This document shows, in pieces, positions 1 to 8,573 of a stretch of 64,000 bases of DNA. The notes beneath the pieces were generated by a model that made no database searches, had not been told where the DNA came from, and was given only the letters and a program-made list of their open reading frames with translations. The translations under genes and the position numbers were made by a program. Source of the stretch: Larkinella arboricola (GTDB lineage: Bacteria > Bacteroidota > Bacteroidia > Cytophagales > Spirosomataceae); NCBI RefSeq assembly GCF_003259745.1, contig NZ_QLMC01000005.1, positions 663,745-727,744 of the forward strand. Reading direction: 5' to 3'. The stretch's first letter is position 1; every line of letters begins with the position of its first letter.

Positions 1-1
1 G

Positions 2-1081
2 CCGTCGGGTATTCTGAATTATTTCAACCAGTCGGTTTACAATTTCTCCGGGTTATCGGCCGAAGAGGTTCAACGTCATAGCTGGCTCCGGCTGGTGCAT
101 CCCGACGAACGGCAGGCCACCGTCGATGCCTGGATGAACAGCATAAAAACCGGCGACGGGTTTGTTTTTCAGCATCGTTTCCGGCGGCATGATGGCGAAT
201 ACCGCTGGCAGTTGAGCCGGGCCGTACCGATAAAAAACGGCGAAGGCGGTATTCAGTGGTGGATTGGAACCAGTACCGACATCGACGATCAGAAAAAAAT
301 GGCCGACGAACTGGAGCGAATGGTTCAGCAACGCACCCTCGAACTGCACAGCAGCAATCAGGAACTGATCAAAACCAACCATGAGCTTGAGCAGTTTGCC
401 TACATCGCCAGCCACGACCTACAGGAGCCGCTGCGTAAGATTCAGTCGTTTTCGGAACTGCTTCACCTCAACCTGACGGACCGCGAAATGTCGGGGCAGT
501 ACCTGAACAAAATCAGCACGTCGGCCCAGCGCATGGGGGAGCTGATCAAATCAGTGCTGAACTATTCCCGTTTGTCGAACACGGTCGAACGCTTCGTCGA
601 AACCGATCTGAACCACATTCTGGCGGGGGTGGAGTCGGATTTTGAGCTTCTGATTGAACAAAAAGGGGCTGTTATCCGGCGCACGGAACTGCCGGTTATC
701 GAAGGCATCCCGATGCACCTGAGCCAACTGTTTTCAAATCTGGTCGGAAATTCGCTGAAATTTTCCGGCAACGAGCCGGTGATCGAGATTTCTTCCCGGC
801 TTCTGTCGCCCGTCGAAGCCGCGCAAATCCAGGAGTTGAGGACCGATATACCGTATGTTCACATCCAGGTGAAGGACAACGGTATTGGCTTTGAGCAGGA
901 ATACGCCGAGCGGGTTTTTACGATCTTCCAACGGTTAAACCACACGAAGTCCTACAGCGGTACGGGGATTGGCCTGGCGCTCTGCCGAAAGATTGTTGAG
1001 AATCATTCCGGGAAAATCAGGGCCGAGAGTGAACTGGGTAAAGGAGCCACGTTCCATATTTACCTGCCCATGAAACGATAA
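2..1081 (+). CDS. PAS-domain sensor histidine kinase (5' end cut by window)
   Basis: Sensor kinase of a two-component or phytochrome-like pathway, expected to autophosphorylate on His and pass phosphate to an unseen response regulator. The frame is open from base 2, so the start lies outside the window; 359 residues are visible. In order: a PAS fold with PAC tail (about residues 1-100, containing LVHPDER and WWIGTSTDIDDQ), a short coiled coil (about 105-135), the HisKA box with phospho-acceptor His in ASHDLQEPLRKI (about residue 138), then HATPase_c with N box NLVGNSLKF, G1 box DNGIGF and G2 box GTGIGLALCRK. No membrane segment is visible in this part. The ligand cannot be told. The next gene is convergent. 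Family is certain, specific role unknown. Confidence 0.93.
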   Translation, partial: PSGILNYFNQSVYNFSGLSAEEVQRHSWLRLVHPDERQATVDAWMNSIKTGDGFVFQHRFRRHDGEYRWQLSRAVPIKNGEGGIQWWIGTSTDIDDQKKMADELERMVQQRTLELHSSNQELIKTNHELEQFAYIASHDLQEPLRKIQSFSELLHLNLTDREMSGQYLNKISTSAQRMGELIKSVLNYSRLSNTVERFVETDLNHILAGVESDFELLIEQKGAVIRRTELPVIEGIPMHLSQLFSNLVGNSLKFSGNEPVIEISSRLLSPVEAAQIQELRTDIPYVHIQVKDNGIGFEQEYAERVFTIFQRLNHTKSYSGTGIGLALCRKIVENHSGKIRAESELGKGATFHIYLPMKR

Positions 1082-1159
1082 CGGATGGGCAGCGGCTGCG
1101 GTTTACAGTTCCAGAGAAACCGTCCGCATCCGCCCACCGTAAACCGTATTCCATCAAAA

Positions 1160-2305
1160 TTATTGAAGCAATTCGCTGATTTTCTTGCTTAGTTCGGCAC
1201 CCCGCAGGTTGCGGGCGATGATCTTACCCGTGGGATCGAGCAGGAAATTGGCCGGAACGCTGTTGATGCCGTACTGCTGGGCTACGTCATTTTTCCAGCC
1301 TTTCAGATCGCTGACGTGCGCCCAGGTGAGCCGGTCTTTCCGGATTGCGTTGAGCCAGTTTTGCCGGTTGTTGTCGAGCGATACCGAGAAAATGGTGAAG
1401 TTCTTGTCTTTGAACGTTTTGAAGGTTTGCACCAGATTCGGGTTTTCTTCCCGGCAGGGGCCACACCAGCTTGCCCAGAAATCAACCAGCACGTACTTGC
1501 CTTTGAAAGACGACAGCTTCACGACGTTGCCCAGCGTATCGGTTTGCGCAAAATCGGGGGCCATTTTGCCCACGTTCAGCCGGTTCATGAGGTCAATCTG
1601 CTGCCGGAAAAACTGGGCCTGCGACGACTTGCCAATCGGCATCGTTTCCAGTCGGGTAAGCATACTGTCGGCACCAGCCAGATCGTTCATGCTGATCAGA
1701 ACGCCCAGCACGTTGACACTGGCCGCGCTGTTGGGGTGGGCCGCAATAAAGTTTTTAAACCGGACCTGATCCTGCCTGACGGCTTCTTCGCGCTCTTTGA
1801 GGGCCGCCTGCATGGTGGCTGCGTCATTAGTGGCCCGGGCGTTGCCGTATTTGAGTTCGGCCCGCTTATAGCGGTTGGCAATGGCAGTATCCATCATCAT
1901 TTTTTCCAGACTTTGCCGCAGGTTCTCTTCTTTCGAGCCGGTTATTCGGATGGCCCAGAGCGAGTCGGCGTTGCCCCGGATCGTGATGGGGGAGTTTTCC
2001 AGGTAGAAATACTGACGACCGGGTTTGCCCTCTACACTCAGACCATAAAACGCCACTTCGTCCAGCTTACCCTTAAACGTAAACTGCCCTTTGGCGTTGG
2101 CTGTAGCGGTATCGGCGTGTTGTTTGGTTTTGTAAAAGGAATTTTCGGTCAGAATGATCTTCCTGTTCGCGGCATTTTTCAGCGTACCGGAAACCGTATA
2201 CCCACCCGCCAGGGATTGTCCCGCTGTTTTTTTTACGGCTTTGGATTGGGAATATCCCGGAGTCGCCAGCAGAAGCAGGAGAGGAGTTAAGAAGAAAAGT
2301 TTCAT
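1160..2305 (-). CDS. TlpA-like thiol-disulfide oxidoreductase with DUF4369-type N-terminus
   Basis: Secreted or periplasmic redox protein of the TlpA/ResA group, expected to reduce or exchange disulfides in exported proteins. A signal peptide (MKLFFLTPLLLLLATPGYSQ) is followed by a DUF4369-like beta domain (about 33-130), a helical linker, and a C-terminal thioredoxin fold (about 245-381). The redox motif WASWCGPC places CGPC at 281-284, with the cis-Pro loop in NSVPANFLL. This layout, 381 residues, is the usual Bacteroidota form. It is a single gene convergent with the kinase and divergent from the M48 protease; a -7-like box lies about 65 bases upstream. The physiological partner is not known. 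Confidence 0.92.
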   Translation of the reverse strand: MKLFFLTPLLLLLATPGYSQSKAVKKTAGQSLAGGYTVSGTLKNAANRKIILTENSFYKTKQHADTATANAKGQFTFKGKLDEVAFYGLSVEGKPGRQYFYLENSPITIRGNADSLWAIRITGSKEENLRQSLEKMMMDTAIANRYKRAELKYGNARATNDAATMQAALKEREEAVRQDQVRFKNFIAAHPNSAASVNVLGVLISMNDLAGADSMLTRLETMPIGKSSQAQFFRQQIDLMNRLNVGKMAPDFAQTDTLGNVVKLSSFKGKYVLVDFWASWCGPCREENPNLVQTFKTFKDKNFTIFSVSLDNNRQNWLNAIRKDRLTWAHVSDLKGWKNDVAQQYGINSVPANFLLDPTGKIIARNLRGAELSKKISELLQ

Positions 2306-2367
2306 ACGTGAGCGGTTTTAAGCACAATTAGGCCAAATTGCGGACGAAATGCATGACAATGTACGTA

Positions 2368-2375
2368 CAAAGATA
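2368..2375 (-). promoter_or_regulatory. Bacteroidota-type -7 box for the TlpA-like gene
   Basis: On the minus strand this reads TATCTTTG, an exact match to the TAnnTTTG -7 box used by the primary sigma factor of Bacteroidota. A TTTG lies about 23 bases further upstream (2399-2402) as a possible -33 element; the spacing is a little long. It would give a leader of roughly 55 bases for the gene starting at 2305. Inferred by pattern only. Confidence 0.5.
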
Positions 2376-2549
2376 GGTCCAATTGACGTTTAATCAGCCA
2401 AAAATTAGCGTAGGTGCGTTTTACGAGGCAAACAAAACCGGGTAGCTCAATAGTTCATTAGGCGTAGACGCTGCGCTTTTTGTTAATGGCCCGGGCGCAG
2501 GGAAAGCGAAATAGTAGAAAAATACCGTAAAACCATCTCACACAAAACC

Positions 2550-4022
2550 ATGAATCAGAGAAAATCCACATTGTACCGTATGCTTTTTCTGAGCGTGATG
2601 CTCGGTATGTCGGCCTGCTCCCGAAACCCGGTAACGGGGAAGCGCGAGCTATCGCTGATGTCAACGGAACAGGAAATCGCCATTGGTAAAGAATCCCATC
2701 CGTCGGTTGTAGCCAGCATGGGCCTGTACGACGACAAAAAGCTGAACGATTTTATCAACCAGAAGGGCAAGGCGATGGCTAAAGTTTCGCACCGCCCCGA
2801 CCTGCCTTATCAATTTTATATTGTGGATTCGCCGGTCGTGAATGCCTTCGCGGTGCCGGGCGGGTACGTTTATTTCACGCGGGGCATTATGGCCCACTTC
2901 AACAACGAAGCGGAGTTTGCCGGGGTGCTGGGGCACGAGATCGGGCACATTACCGCCCGGCATTCGGCGCGGCAGCAAACCGGCCAGTTGCTCGGCACCA
3001 TCGGCATGATCGGCGGGGCCATTCTGGTGCCGCAATTGGGCCAGAACCTGGATGCACTTCAGCAGGGCTTGCAGGTTTTTATGCTTAAATACAGCCGCGA
3101 TCACGAGTCGGAATCGGATAAAATCGGCGTGGAATATTCGAGCAAGATCGGGTACGACGCCCGCCAGATGGCCAACTTTTTCAGTACCATCAAACGCATT
3201 TCCGATAACGCCGGTCAGCAGGTTCCCGACTTTCTGTCTACTCACCCGGACCCCGCCAACCGCAATACGAAGGTCAACCAGATGGCAACCGCCTATCAGC
3301 AACAGAACAAAGGCAATTATCAGGTGGAACGGGATCGGTACCTGCGGATGATTGACGGCATTCTGTACGGCGAAGACCCCCGGCAGGGATTCGTTGAGAA
3401 GGATATGTTTTACCACCCGGAACTGCGGTTTCAGTTTCCGGTGCCCAAAGGCTGGCAGCACCAGAATTCACCCGCGCAGTTTCAGATGACCGCCAAAGAC
3501 GGCAAGTCGGCCATGATTCTGATGCTGGCAAAAGGCAACAGCCTCGACGAAGCCGCCAAAACACTGGCGCAGGAACTGAGCCTGAACGTACTCGAAAGCC
3601 AGCGAACAACCATCAATGGCAATCCGGCTTACGTGATGGTTTCGCGGCAGCAGACCCAACAGCAACAGGGGCAGCAGCAGCAGAACCCGCAAACGGCGCT
3701 CCAGATCGGAACGTGGTTAATTCAGTACAACAACGCTATTTACGCCCTGCACGGTCTGGCGGCAGCCAACGACTTTGAGGGCGCTTACCGCTCGTTTCGC
3801 CCCGTGGCCGAAAACTTCCGGGCGCTCACCGATCCGGAGAAAATCAACCGCAAACCGGAGCGCGTGCAGGTGAAACCGGTTCCCCGCGATGGAACCTTTA
3901 AAGAGGTGATGACCGCCCTGGGAATGCCTGCCAACCGACTGGAAGAACTGGGTGTGCTCAACAGCATGAAGTCCGACGACCGGGTAACACGGGGGTCGCT
4001 GATCAAAATTATTAGTCGATAG
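2550..4022 (+). CDS. M48 family metalloprotease, outer-membrane-type lipoprotein
   Basis: Zinc endopeptidase of family M48 (BepA/LoiP-like branch), probably a periplasmic quality-control protease. The N-terminus has a lipoprotein signal ending at Cys23 (LGMSAC), so the mature protein is probably lipid-anchored. The zinc motif HEIGH is at 129-133, and the third ligand Glu lies downstream in the SRDHESESDKIG helix typical of M48. The region after about residue 290 is a beta-rich tail with a Gln-rich stretch (QQTQQQQGQQQQ). The final residues resemble the SLIKI ending often seen in this family in Bacteroidota. The length of 490 residues fits the longer M48 lipoproteins. It stands alone, with a non-coding gap of 244 bases upstream. 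Confidence 0.93.
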   Translation: MNQRKSTLYRMLFLSVMLGMSACSRNPVTGKRELSLMSTEQEIAIGKESHPSVVASMGLYDDKKLNDFINQKGKAMAKVSHRPDLPYQFYIVDSPVVNAFAVPGGYVYFTRGIMAHFNNEAEFAGVLGHEIGHITARHSARQQTGQLLGTIGMIGGAILVPQLGQNLDALQQGLQVFMLKYSRDHESESDKIGVEYSSKIGYDARQMANFFSTIKRISDNAGQQVPDFLSTHPDPANRNTKVNQMATAYQQQNKGNYQVERDRYLRMIDGILYGEDPRQGFVEKDMFYHPELRFQFPVPKGWQHQNSPAQFQMTAKDGKSAMILMLAKGNSLDEAAKTLAQELSLNVLESQRTTINGNPAYVMVSRQQTQQQQGQQQQNPQTALQIGTWLIQYNNAIYALHGLAAANDFEGAYRSFRPVAENFRALTDPEKINRKPERVQVKPVPRDGTFKEVMTALGMPANRLEELGVLNSMKSDDRVTRGSLIKIISR

Positions 4023-4103
4023 GATTGGAAACGGTTCATCGGGTTTGGCGAAAACGGGCGAAATACCGTATTTTCACCCCTTCACCCTGATTTCCTTGAC
4101 CCG

Positions 4104-6296
4104 ATGAACCTTAAAGGCTGGCTGCTGCTCGGTAGCTTTCTATCCTCGCCCTGTTGGGCTCAACTTCAATCGTTGCCCACTTACCAACCCGCGGTTTTCA
4201 ACGGCGACTGGCTGATTAACCCTGTTTCCCAGAAAGCGGTTGTTTCCCAGACCAATCAGGGAAAGGAACTGGTGCTGTCGAACGGTTTGGTTATTCGTCG
4301 GTTTCGCGTCAGCCCGAATCTGGCCACGGTCGATTACCGGAATCTGACCACCAACGAACAGTTTATCCGGTCGGTCAAGCCGGAAGCCATTGTGGTACTG
4401 AACGGTAAGAAATTCCGGGTTGGCGGTTTGGACGGACAGAAAGAACACGCTTATCTGAAGGAGGAGTGGCTGGACGGATTTAAGGCCAACCCTGCTGATT
4501 TTCAGTATAAAAGTTTTCGAGTTTCGGCCTTGAAACCCAATCTGAGCGGGCAATCCCGAACCTGGACGATGAACCCCAACCCGCCCACCGGTCAGGAGTT
4601 GCAACTGACGTTTGCGGCCAGTCAGCCGGAGTTGCAGGGCGTGGAGGTGGTGGTTCATTACGCACTCTACGACCGCATTCCGACGCTATGCAAATGGGTG
4701 ACCATCGAAAATAAAAGCGGTAAATCGTTGCACATCAATCAGGTGGTGAATGAAATACTGGCGACACCGGAGGAGGAGTCGGCGGTGGTGGGCAAACCCG
4801 ACCAGATGAAGAAACCGCAGCGGATTTACATAGAAAATAACTTTGCGTTTAACAACGCCATGCGGTATGATCTGTCGGATCAGGCCACGCACTGGAAAAC
4901 CGATTCGCTCTACACCTCGCAGGTGAATTACAATTTCGAAACCCCCTGCCTACTGGAAGTGTATCCGACGCAGGGCATTGGCATTGATCTGGAACCGAAC
5001 CAGACCTACACCTCCATCCGCAGCTACGAACTGTTGCTGGATTCGTACGACCGGGAGCGCAACGGCCTGGCCCGGCGGCAGTTTTACCGAACCGTGGCAC
5101 CCTGGACCACCCAGAATCCGATCTTTATGCACCTGGTCAGCACCGACCCGGCGGTGGTCCGGAATGTCATTGACCAATGCGCCGAAACGGGGTACGAAAT
5201 GGTTATTCTGAGCTTTGGCAGTGGGCTGAACATGGAAGACGTTAGTGATGCGAACATCCGGAAGTTTAAGGAGCTGGCCGATTACGCCCATTCCAAAAAG
5301 ATTCTGCTCGGCGGTTATTCGCTGTTCAGCAGCCGCCGGATCGACGACGAAACCGACGTAATTGACCCCAAAACCGGGCTGCCCAACAAGGGGGCTTTTT
5401 TCGGCCACGCGCCCTGTCTGGCCAGTGCGTGGGGCATTTCGTACCTGAATAAACTAAAGAAATTTATCACCGAAACCGGTTTTGATCTGCTCGAACACGA
5501 CGGGCCGTATCCGGGCGATGTCTGTGCATCGACAAAGCATCCCGGCCACAAGGGACTTGACGACTCGCAGTGGGTGCAGATGGAGATGCAGAAAGGATTA
5601 TACCGGTTTCTGAACGAAAAAGGCGTGTACATCAACGCGCCCGACTGGTATTTTCTGGACGGAACGCATAAAATTGCGGTTGGCTACCGGGAGGTCAACT
5701 TCTCGCTGTCGCGCGAGCAGCAGAAAATTCTGAACCGGCAGAACATTTACGACGGCACCTGGGAGAAAACCCCGTCGATGGGCTGGGGCTTTGTGCCGCT
5801 GACCAAATACCAGGGCGGTGGCCCCGAAGCCGTGCTGGAACCGCTCAGCGAGCACCTCGGCGATTACGAGCAACTGATGATGCAGTATTACGGTGCGGGC
5901 GTTCAGGCTTGTTACCGTGGCCCCCGGCTCTACGATACCGAAGAGACGAAGCAGACCGTCAAAAAAGTCATCAACTGGTATAAGCAGTACCGTTCGATTC
6001 TGAACTCCGATATTATCCACCTTCGGCGGGCCGACGGTCGGGATTGGGACGGTATCATGCACGTGAATCCAGCCTTAAAAGAAAAAGGGCTGGTGATGCT
6101 CTACAATCCGCTCAAAACCACCATTACCCGAACCATCAAACTGCCGCTGTACTACACCGGTCTGCGCCAAACCGCGTCTGTTCGGGTAGGCGAGGGCAAG
6201 CCGCGTGCGTACGCACTGAACCGAAATAATGAAGCCGAAATGACGGTTGAACTGGCACCGGAAAGTTACCAGTGGCTCGTTGTTGAAGGGAAATAA
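4104..6296 (+). CDS. secreted alpha-galactosidase-like glycoside hydrolase
   Basis: Exported protein of 730 residues with a signal peptide ending near SSPCWAQ. The N-terminal half (about 30-330) looks like the beta-supersandwich of GH36/GH-D clan enzymes. The middle (about 340-640) looks like a TIM barrel with the segment DLLEHDGPYPGD, whose Asp is a candidate nucleophile, and a carboxylate-rich patch near YGAGVQACYRGPRLYD. The C-terminal 90 residues form a beta domain. Many Bacteroidota proteins of this kind are annotated as alpha-galactosidases, but the substrate is inferred and untested. No SusC/SusD pair or other carbohydrate genes flank it. The start follows the M48 gene by about 80 bases in the same direction, so co-transcription is possible. 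Confidence 0.7.
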   Translation: MNLKGWLLLGSFLSSPCWAQLQSLPTYQPAVFNGDWLINPVSQKAVVSQTNQGKELVLSNGLVIRRFRVSPNLATVDYRNLTTNEQFIRSVKPEAIVVLNGKKFRVGGLDGQKEHAYLKEEWLDGFKANPADFQYKSFRVSALKPNLSGQSRTWTMNPNPPTGQELQLTFAASQPELQGVEVVVHYALYDRIPTLCKWVTIENKSGKSLHINQVVNEILATPEEESAVVGKPDQMKKPQRIYIENNFAFNNAMRYDLSDQATHWKTDSLYTSQVNYNFETPCLLEVYPTQGIGIDLEPNQTYTSIRSYELLLDSYDRERNGLARRQFYRTVAPWTTQNPIFMHLVSTDPAVVRNVIDQCAETGYEMVILSFGSGLNMEDVSDANIRKFKELADYAHSKKILLGGYSLFSSRRIDDETDVIDPKTGLPNKGAFFGHAPCLASAWGISYLNKLKKFITETGFDLLEHDGPYPGDVCASTKHPGHKGLDDSQWVQMEMQKGLYRFLNEKGVYINAPDWYFLDGTHKIAVGYREVNFSLSREQQKILNRQNIYDGTWEKTPSMGWGFVPLTKYQGGGPEAVLEPLSEHLGDYEQLMMQYYGAGVQACYRGPRLYDTEETKQTVKKVINWYKQYRSILNSDIIHLRRADGRDWDGIMHVNPALKEKGLVMLYNPLKTTITRTIKLPLYYTGLRQTASVRVGEGKPRAYALNRNNEAEMTVELAPESYQWLVVEGK

Positions 6297-6370
6297 AGCT
6301 AATCCTTCAGCCGGTTTCTGAACTCCTCGCTGGGGTAGGTGGTTACGCAAGTGACCTTACTATACAACGT

Positions 6371-7438
6371 ATGCCTGATTTATTTAGTCCGATAACCATC
6401 CGCAGTATTGAGTTTAAGAACCGTATTGTGGTGTCGCCCATGTGCCAGTATTCCAGCGTAGACGGTTTTGCCAACGACTGGCACCTGGTTCATCTGGGCA
6501 GCCGGGCCGTGGGTGGAGCGGGCCTGATCATTACCGAAGCCACGGCGGTTTCGCCCGAAGGCCGGATTTCGCCCGATGACCTGGGCATCTGGAAAGACGA
6601 GCATATGGTCAACCTGAAACGCATCACGGCTTTTCTGGAAGCCCACGGAGCCGTGCCGGGTATGCAGCTCGCCCATGCCGGTCGGAAAGCGAGTCACCAC
6701 CGGCCCTGGGACGGCGGAAAGGCCATTGCCCCGGATGCCGAACGCGGCTGGCAAACCGTAGCGCCCAGCCCTATACCGTTTATTCCTGCCGAATCAACAC
6801 CGCTGGAACTGGATGCGGACGGTATTGAAAAAGTCCTTGCCGATTTTGTTGCCGCCACCCGCCGGGCGCTGGAATGCGGATTTAAAGTAATTGAACTCCA
6901 TGCCGCCCACGGTTATTTGCTCCACGAATTTTTGTCGCCCATCAGCAACCATCGGACGGATCAATACGGCGGGTCGTTCGAAAACCGTATTCGTTTTTTG
7001 CTCGAATTGCTCGAACGCGTGCAAACCGTCTGGCCGAAAGAATATCCCCTGTTCGTCCGGATTTCGGCGACGGACTGGACCGAAGGCGGCTGGACGGCGG
7101 AGGATGCCGTGGCTTTGTCGGCAATCTTGAAAGAGAAGGGCGTTGATGTGATCGACTGCTCGACGGGGGGCAACGTGGCCGGGGCCAAAATTCCGCTCGG
7201 ACCCGGTTATCAGGTGCAGTTTGCCGAGAAGGTCAAAAAAGAAACCGGTATTCTGACCGGCGCCGTCGGCCTGATCACCACGGCAGAACAAGCCAACGAG
7301 ATCATCACCAGCGGTCGGGCCGACTTTATTTTGCTGGCCCGCGAGTTTCTGCGTGACCCGTATTTTCCGATGCATGCCGCCCAGGAATTGGGGGCAGAAA
7401 TTAAATGGCCGTCGCAATACGAAAGAGCCAAACGATAA
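6371..7438 (+). CDS. namA: old yellow enzyme family NADPH dehydrogenase (YqjM/NamA-like)
   Basis: FMN-dependent ene-reductase of the thermophilic-like YqjM class, which reduces activated C=C bonds with NADPH. The TIM barrel covers the whole 355 residues. The YqjM signature Cys and Tyr sit in SPMCQYSS near residue 26, the substrate-binding His pair in HAAHGYLLHEFLSP, and the phosphate-binding region GAVGLIT near the C-terminus. Length equals the family norm. It follows the glycosidase by about 75 bases and ends at a strong hairpin shared with the convergent VOC gene. The physiological substrate is unknown; a role in detoxifying electrophiles is the usual inference. Confidence 0.93.
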   Translation: MPDLFSPITIRSIEFKNRIVVSPMCQYSSVDGFANDWHLVHLGSRAVGGAGLIITEATAVSPEGRISPDDLGIWKDEHMVNLKRITAFLEAHGAVPGMQLAHAGRKASHHRPWDGGKAIAPDAERGWQTVAPSPIPFIPAESTPLELDADGIEKVLADFVAATRRALECGFKVIELHAAHGYLLHEFLSPISNHRTDQYGGSFENRIRFLLELLERVQTVWPKEYPLFVRISATDWTEGGWTAEDAVALSAILKEKGVDVIDCSTGGNVAGAKIPLGPGYQVQFAEKVKKETGILTGAVGLITTAEQANEIITSGRADFILLAREFLRDPYFPMHAAQELGAEIKWPSQYERAKR

Positions 7439-7443
7439 AAACC

Positions 7444-7480
7444 ACGTCAGGGGCCTTGCAATTTGCAAGGCCCCTGACGT
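7444..7480. terminator. perfect 18-bp palindromic bidirectional terminator
   Basis: Two perfect 18-base arms (7444-7461 and 7463-7480) with one central base form a GC-rich stem, GGGGCC in the outer half. It lies exactly between the stop codons of two convergent genes (7438 and 7496). No clear T-run follows on either side, so it may act as a transcript-end stabiliser rather than a classic intrinsic terminator. Confidence 0.75.
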
Positions 7481-7495
7481 ATGAAGTCTAAACCG

Positions 7496-7981
7496 TTACG
7501 CCGATAACCGCAACAGGGCTTCCAGATCCAGCGGATGCGTATACATTTCAATAGAACCGTCGGGCTTTTGCGGCCATTCCTCCCGCGGACGGTCCCAGTA
7601 CAGTTCAACGCCGTTCTGGTCGGGGTCATTAAGGTAAATCGCTTCCGAAACACCGTGATCCGATGCCCCCGTGATGGGGTATTTGGCTTCGACCAGCCGC
7701 CGGAAAGCCACCGATAAATCCTGGCGGGTTGGGTACAGGATGGCGGTATGAAACAGTCCGGCGCTGCGAGCGGGCGCCGGAGGGGCGTTCTTGCTATACC
7801 AGGTATTCAGGCCGATGTGGTGGTGATACCCCCCGGCGGAGATGAAGGCCGCATCTTTGCCGTAGGTCGTAATGAGGGTAAAACCCAGCAGATCGCAGTA
7901 AAATGCCAGCGAGCGTTCCAGATCGGCTACTTTCAGGTGAACGTGTCCGATGCGGGTATTATCCGGAATGGTGTACGTCAT
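7496..7981 (-). CDS. VOC superfamily (glyoxalase/dioxygenase-like) protein
   Basis: Protein of 161 residues made of two beta-alpha-beta-beta-beta modules, first at IGHVHLKVADLERSLAFYCD, second at LFHTAILYPTRQDLSVAFRR. His residues in GHVHLKV, the HHIGLNTW segment and Glu in GVELYWDR fit a divalent-metal site as in catechol 2,3-dioxygenase-like VOC proteins. The substrate cannot be predicted. It is the second gene of a two-gene minus-strand unit with the DinB-like gene, separated by only 17 bases, and ends at a strong hairpin. Confidence 0.9.
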   Translation of the reverse strand: MTYTIPDNTRIGHVHLKVADLERSLAFYCDLLGFTLITTYGKDAAFISAGGYHHHIGLNTWYSKNAPPAPARSAGLFHTAILYPTRQDLSVAFRRLVEAKYPITGASDHGVSEAIYLNDPDQNGVELYWDRPREEWPQKPDGSIEMYTHPLDLEALLRLSA

Positions 7982-7998
7982 GGTGGTTGGAGGTTGGT

Positions 7999-8532
7999 TT
8001 ACTTTTTATCCAGTCTTGGATACGTGAGCAACACCCGAACCGTGACAAAAAGTTGCCCCACGTGCCGTTGCGTATGCTCGGCGGCATGAAAAAGCAGCCC
8101 TAGAACCGTAGAAGGCAGTTGCGCCCGACCAATGCCCCGGAAGTCTGTCAGGGTCTGTTCGTCGGTGACCGCCAGTTGCTGGAGGGCCCGGTCTACCTGC
8201 GCATGAAACCGGTTCAGCAGCTCCTCAACCGGGCGTTCGGATTCAAACGATTTTCCTTCCGAAGCCAGCCAGTGGCGTTGTGGCTCCGATAAATTTTCTC
8301 CTTTGGCATACGTAAAGAGCCGATCCAGAACACCGGTCAGATGTTGTAAATGAAAGCCGACCGAGGCTACGCCCGCCGGTTTTTGCCAGAGGTAATTAGT
8401 CGGAAAATCGTGCATTAGGGATTCGACTTCCTCGCGGGCCTGCAAAAGAGCGTGCGCAACGGGCTGAAGCAGGGGAGGAACACCGGGGACAGGCCCGCGC
8501 TGCCAGACTTCCGGTTTCTGAGCGGTTGACAT
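7999..8532 (-). CDS. DinB/YfiT superfamily protein
   Basis: Four-helix-bundle protein of 177 residues in the DinB/YfiT metal-binding superfamily, whose members often act as thiol-dependent S-transferases. Candidate metal ligands are His in GFHLQHLTGVLDRL (first helix pair) and the two His in FHAAEHTQRHVGQL near the C-terminus, the typical three-His arrangement. No signal peptide. It lies just upstream of the VOC gene and shares its transcript by position; both could act in small-molecule thiol or electrophile handling, though this is inference. Confidence 0.88.
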   Translation of the reverse strand: MSTAQKPEVWQRGPVPGVPPLLQPVAHALLQAREEVESLMHDFPTNYLWQKPAGVASVGFHLQHLTGVLDRLFTYAKGENLSEPQRHWLASEGKSFESERPVEELLNRFHAQVDRALQQLAVTDEQTLTDFRGIGRAQLPSTVLGLLFHAAEHTQRHVGQLFVTVRVLLTYPRLDKK

Positions 8533-8573
8533 CGTGTGAAATACGTCTAGCTTTTTAAGGGTTGTTCAATCGT

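Noticed and set aside
1316..2290. 324-codon plus-strand frame opposite the TlpA-like gene
   Set aside because: Antisense shadow; no motif, and the minus strand carries a clear signal peptide and CGPC motif.
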